Source of the DNA: Cycas panzhihuaensis | Taxonomy: Eukaryota; Cycadophyta | Length of the DNA stretch: 64,000 bases | Assembly: GCA_023213395.1 (NCBI GenBank) | Contig: CM041465.1 | Location: forward strand, 39,315,741 to 39,379,740 | Reading direction: 5' to 3' | Part shown: one piece after another, positions 60,201 to 64,000 of the stretch | Layout of the letters: the number at the start of each line of letters is the position of its first letter | Position numbering within the stretch: position 1 is the first letter of the stretch | Made by a program: the position numbers and the translations under genes | Notes under the pieces: model-generated | What the model saw: the letters and a program-made list of their open reading frames with translations, nothing else | Database searches by the model: none | What the model was told of the DNA's origin: nothing

Positions 60201-62164
60201 TTGGCATACTAAGGGCCTCATTTATGTGAAGGGTCTTAGTTCAATAGTTTTTTAGTTGGGATATTAGAATAGGGTTTGATTTTAAACATCTAGGATATAC
60301 TTTAAGAATTTGGGAGACAATGACAGGTTAATGAAGTGGAAACACCCCAACAATAGTGTATTGTTTAATCTTTCCATTGTGACCAAAGTCATACCTTATG
60401 TATTGATTGAATGACACTTATTAGTGAAAGACATGGGGCAACACTAAAGATCTACTTAAACCTATGATCATTATGTGCGCCTTAAAAAAATGATTTATTT
60501 TTTGTTTGTTTTTCTTCTCTCTTTTGTTATTGGAAATTTCTTTTTAACCAATACATGCCCTCACTCTAAAGGAAAATGAAATGTAATCTAATACCTTTTT
60601 ACTAACATGAAATGCATCTAAATGAATTGGAATTTTTAGTCTTTAGTTTTCTAGTTAGAAGGAAAATTCCTTAGCTATTAATGCAATTAGATTCCCCTCT
60701 TGGTGCTTTTACTCCATTAAAAATAATAAAATTTTCATGTAGAAATATTGTCTTTTCTTAGATGCAAAATGTCAATATCAGATTCCCCTTTCTTTATTCC
60801 AAAGATAAATTGATGACCTATCATTGTACTTACAAAATGAACAAATCAATGCTTGTTTCTTATTTATACAAGTACCTATATTTTTACCTCTTTTATTTAC
60901 ATGAAATACATTAGAAAATGAAGTTAAACTTTAACCTTGGTTTTCTACTTGTGAAGAAATAAATAAAATAAAAATAAGTCCATGCAAAAAATGGTTTCCA
61001 TTTTGTACATTGGATGCAAAGTACAATGCTTGTTTTAATTTTTATTCTTTAAATATACCATTCAACACCTTGCATAAACAATGTAAATGCATGATATATG
61101 TAATACTCACCTTTTCATACAAAAATGTACTTTTAATCTTCCTCTTTTGCTACATGAAATTTAAACAATGCTACTTGTGTTTATACGATGTATAGTTTGT
61201 AATTTAATTAAATGAGAAAACATTGCTATGAAAAGATAAAATAAAAATAAATCAAAATTTCTTTTGTGAAAGTTGAAATAAATAAAAGGAAAAGAAAATA
61301 TGTGTGTGTGTGTATGATGATATGTGACTCCATAACACTAGAACCTACGGCTGATTGTAAATCACTAATCTATAATTTATTAACCACTTCTACCAATGCA
61401 CTCATCAAGAATTATATCAAATGAAAATTATTTTAAACAATCATTATTTTCCATGAAGAATTCTGAACATTTAAATACACAAAATAAATAAATAAATAAA
61501 ATATGAAATATATGTATATGTATGTTTGATTTAGGTGTATCTTCAAATATGTGAATATGTGGAGATAGAGGTCCTTTAGATGTATGCTAGATGGGTCATT
61601 TGGGGGGACTAAATATGCATAGCAATTGACAAACTTAAGAGTGCCATACATCAATGCAAAAGATTATATAATTGATGTGTATTCATCAACAAAAAGGATG
61701 TTTTGATTAAGGAAATAAGTAACTATATTTAATTGTAATTCGATTAAAAACTTCGTGTTTTTGTCATCAATGAATTAGAACATTCTTAGCTCATAACAAG
61801 AGAACATTGCATATAAGTTTAGAGCATGTTTATGGATAATAACATGTTGGAGGAATGTCTTGAGAGGCATTCCAAATCTATTGAGGGGTGGCGCTTAATT
61901 TCATGAAAATAGACAGCGTTTGAGCATTTGATTGCAATCTACAAACACATTTACCTATAGACTTTTGGCAAGTATTGATGGGCATCAATTGACTTATTCA
62001 AGTGCATGAAATCAAGCATTTAAATTACTAACAAGTGAATATAAATAGGCAATATAACACACATGATTCAACTAAGTGAAGGCTTTAAAATGCGTGAAGA
62101 AGAAGGGTATGAAAAATGTGATTGGAACACATTAATGGACATTCAAATGACATTGATTCAAAGC
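57281..62164. other. 4.9 kb of AT-rich DNA without recognised genes
   Basis: I see only short frames without motifs. Simple features: T11-12 run near 58957, A18-19 run at 59700-59718, a (TG)n/(TATG) stretch near 61300, and (AAAT)n near 61484-61500. Words such as ACATGAAAT and GATGCAAA recur around 60606, 60900 and 61153, a hint of a very decayed 250-300-bp repeat. Confidence 0.4.
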
Positions 62165-62500
62165 CTTAGAAACATATAAGTAGATGTCTAAATTATGAGA
62201 AAGGCCAAAGGATTAGAGTACCTCAGACCTATAAAACCCAGATCATGAAGATAGTTCTCCTCTAGTTCTAAATAGCATAAGAGTAAAATTAAAGGATAAA
62301 TAAGACCAAGATCAAGAGAGTAAGATGCTACCAAAGAGTGAGCAGGAGGAATTAGTTCTACTCTAAATAATATCAATTGATTAGCAAATTAATAGCATAA
62401 CATTACACTTAAACTTTACATGTGAGACATGAGGAGAGGTCTCAATATATAGAGTAATTGAGGTTACCTAACACCGTTGGATGTTTGTGAAGTGGAAAAT
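62165..62500 (-). repeat. Copia-B-type LTR remnant
   Basis: On -, this matches the second half of the copia B LTR: AACATCCAA, TCTATATATTGAGACCTCTCCTCA, TTTGCTAATCAA, and a final GATCTxGG...TTTGGCC block. The first half is missing because gypsy C starts at 62501. No tRNA-Met primer site follows, so it is probably a 3' or solo LTR. Confidence 0.65.
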
Positions 62501-63326
62501 TGTTGACTTAGATTTGTTCCCACTACACTTGTGGGAATAGTGCACTTGTTAAGGTTACACGGCGTTATAGTCTAGTTCAGGATACTGTCAACATTGTCAT
62601 TCACATACATTCCATATATATTTCACAGAATGATATACAACAGTACATAAATCAATACATACTCAGCAAATTATCATCACAACACCAAGAATACACCATT
62701 TTCCACGTAACTCTTCCTTTTATTAAGTAATCAAGTCAATTTACACAAAGGCTGGAATGCATTCTAGCAGCATACAGTCTTTCTGTTACATGTGTGTACC
62801 TAGATGGTACTTATCATATAGTGATGCTCCAAATGGCTGTCATACATATTGTCTCCTGCACCTTTGCATACCCGTGATAATCGGCTCTCACCCTAAGCTG
62901 GTGAATCATGCGTACCTCCTTAAGTACTCATGGTGGTACCTTTTGGCTGAAGGGTTATGACTGCCTGTCATAACCGTACCCCTTCAGTCATGCATACCCT
63001 TTCACTTAATCAATTGTTTAGCACTTAATTAATCATCCTTTGTGTTCGTACGTCCGTACGTCTGGCATCTCAATAGGTCTTCACTGGTCCCTTTGAGTCA
63101 TGCGTACCGCTTCTGCTCGATTCCATTCCGCTGATACGACCGCTCATACGCACTGCTTCGTGCACGCACCTGCCATACATACCTAGAATGCTGGTTTTTC
63201 TGTCGTTTTGCTTTGTGCGTACCTCCGTATGGTCCGTACCTGCACAACTCGGGTTATCTGACCTACCTCTGGTCCTCACACAACCATTGAATCACTTTTG
63301 ACTCCAACATCTATCCCAGGTCAACA
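62501..63326 (-). repeat. 3' LTR of gypsy C
   Basis: On + it starts TGTTGACTTA and ends GGTCAACA, 826 bp with 7-bp inverted termini. A polypurine tract GAGTGGGGGAGGG (on -, about 63388-63400) lies upstream. It is much richer in CG dinucleotides than LTRs A and B. Confidence 0.8.
62911..63239. promoter_or_regulatory. CGTAC motif cluster in the U3 of LTR C
   Basis: CGTAC occurs seven times in 329 bp on + (62911, 62975, 63047, 63055, 63103, 63218, 63235), most within CCGTAC or GCGTACC. This is the core bound by plant SBP/SPL factors (GTAC). The position upstream (on -) in the LTR fits U3 enhancer space. Binding is inferred, not shown. Confidence 0.45.
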
Positions 63327-63403
63327 GTTATGGGTTTGAGTATCCTTGCTCAACAAAACTCCAAAAAAATCAAAATTTTAGGGTATCCCTCCCCCACTCT
63401 GTC

Positions 63404-64000
63404 TCAAGGCGGCTCCTGCTGCCTCTGTCCTCCCAAAATTTTCTCATTTATCTGTGTCAGGGTGGCAATAATAGCATCCTTCTCTTTTATTTTGTCCTGA
63501 AGGGCAGCTATCTCAGCTTTGTACCTTGCCTCCATTTCTTGAATCATTTGGATAATAGGTCCCGCTTTATCCTGTAGTGTAGGAGGTGCTGAAGGTTCTC
63601 CTGCCTCCATTGCTGGTGGGAAGTCTTCCCATTCTTCCCAGGATGCTTGTGCTTCCTCTTCCTCTTCTTCTGTTTCTTCTTCTCCCTTCTTCCTCTTTTC
63701 ACGACTATGAACAACTTGTTTCGTCTGATGAGGGATAGGTGTTCCTGGTGTTTTCTGTAGCCAAGTAAGCACCTTTTGCATCCGCTTTTGTACTCTCTGC
63801 TTTGCTTCTAGATTGGTTGTTGTGTCTGGAAATTCTGCTACCCACTGCTTAATAATTGGCTCCCGAGGAGAGATAGTAGTCCTGGTCAGCTGTACCTCTG
63901 GACACTGGTAGAATAAAATTTCCAGAAGCAATGAAGGATGGTGGAATGGATGTGTCCTAATCTCTTGTAGCTGCTGTCTCATGTTTTTCGCTAAGAACTC
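63404..64000 (-). CDS. Extra 3' ORF of gypsy family, copy C, open, partial
   Basis: An uninterrupted frame enters at 64000 and ends at 63404, 86 bp above the LTR. The Met at 63982 is internal: EFLAKN precedes it and matches EFLVVN and EFLANN in copies B and A. In order it has an HPFHHPSLL block, an EPIIKQWVAEFP block, a basic stretch with HSREKRKKG, an acidic run of Glu (middle), WEEWEDF, then a C-terminal amphipathic helix (IIQMIQEMEARYKAEIAAL, KDAIIATLTQINEKI) likely to form a coiled coil. No signal peptide or membrane segment is visible in this part. It lies where Athila-type elements keep an env-like ORF. Function unknown. Confidence 0.75.
   Translation of the reverse strand, partial: EFLAKNMRQQLQEIRTHPFHHPSLLLEILFYQCPEVQLTRTTISPREPIIKQWVAEFPDTTTNLEAKQRVQKRMQKVLTWLQKTPGTPIPHQTKQVVHSREKRKKGEEETEEEEEEAQASWEEWEDFPPAMEAGEPSAPPTLQDKAGPIIQMIQEMEARYKAEIAALQDKIKEKDAIIATLTQINEKILGGQRQQEPP

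Larger units (their letters stand above)
62501..64000 (-). mobile_element. Ty3/gypsy element C, 3' end
   Basis: Only the 3' LTR and the end of the extra ORF lie in the window; the rest is beyond 64000. The LTR termini are intact (TGTTGAC...GTCAACA) and the ORF is open, so this is the youngest-looking member of the family here. Confidence 0.85.

Overview
This window looks like heterochromatic nuclear DNA of a seed plant. It is AT-rich and made almost entirely of nested, decayed plant LTR retrotransposons (Ty1/copia and Ty3/gypsy) and plant-type L1 LINEs. The latter carry a C-terminal RNase H, and copia primer sites match initiator tRNA-Met. I see no intact host gene, tRNA, rRNA or CRISPR. The old, indel-poor decay and long nests would suit a gymnosperm, but that is a weak inference.

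Layout. 1-1615: end of a copia-like element with a gag-like frame and right LTR. 2844-6415: a + strand gypsy (L; protease, linker, RT, RNase H), cut by 6416-10969, a - strand gypsy of the same family (A). 10970-14200: a copia LTR with primer site, a reversed subtilase gene fragment, and a gag-like frame without pol. 14560-28100: a - strand gypsy of another lineage (F), split by copia A (15229-26584), which is itself split by an L1 LINE (19533-25791) with a 14-bp target duplication. 28466-36163: a complete but dead copia (B) with 0.55-kb LTRs and a 2.4-kb leader. 36230-36620: a gypsy protease scrap. 37290-40560: a second, degenerate LINE. 41591-54464: a - strand gypsy (B) with both LTRs, interrupted by a 3'-truncated copia (C) at 43660-47258. 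54465-55020: a CDK-type kinase pseudogene abutting gypsy B. 55319-55940: a tandem repeat. 57281-62164: AT-rich DNA with nothing recognisable. 62165-62500: a copia-B-type LTR remnant cut by gypsy C (62501 to window end).

Main point. Gypsy L, A, B and C share protease/RT features or LTR ends. In A, B and C, every copy whose 3' end is visible, there is an extra reading frame between integrase and the 3' LTR. It has recognisable shared motifs, an acidic stretch and a C-terminal coiled coil. I know no function for it. Other notable points are the two captured or interrupted host gene fragments (subtilase, CDK), a CGTAC array in the gypsy C LTR, and strong TAG bias among stops in copia B.
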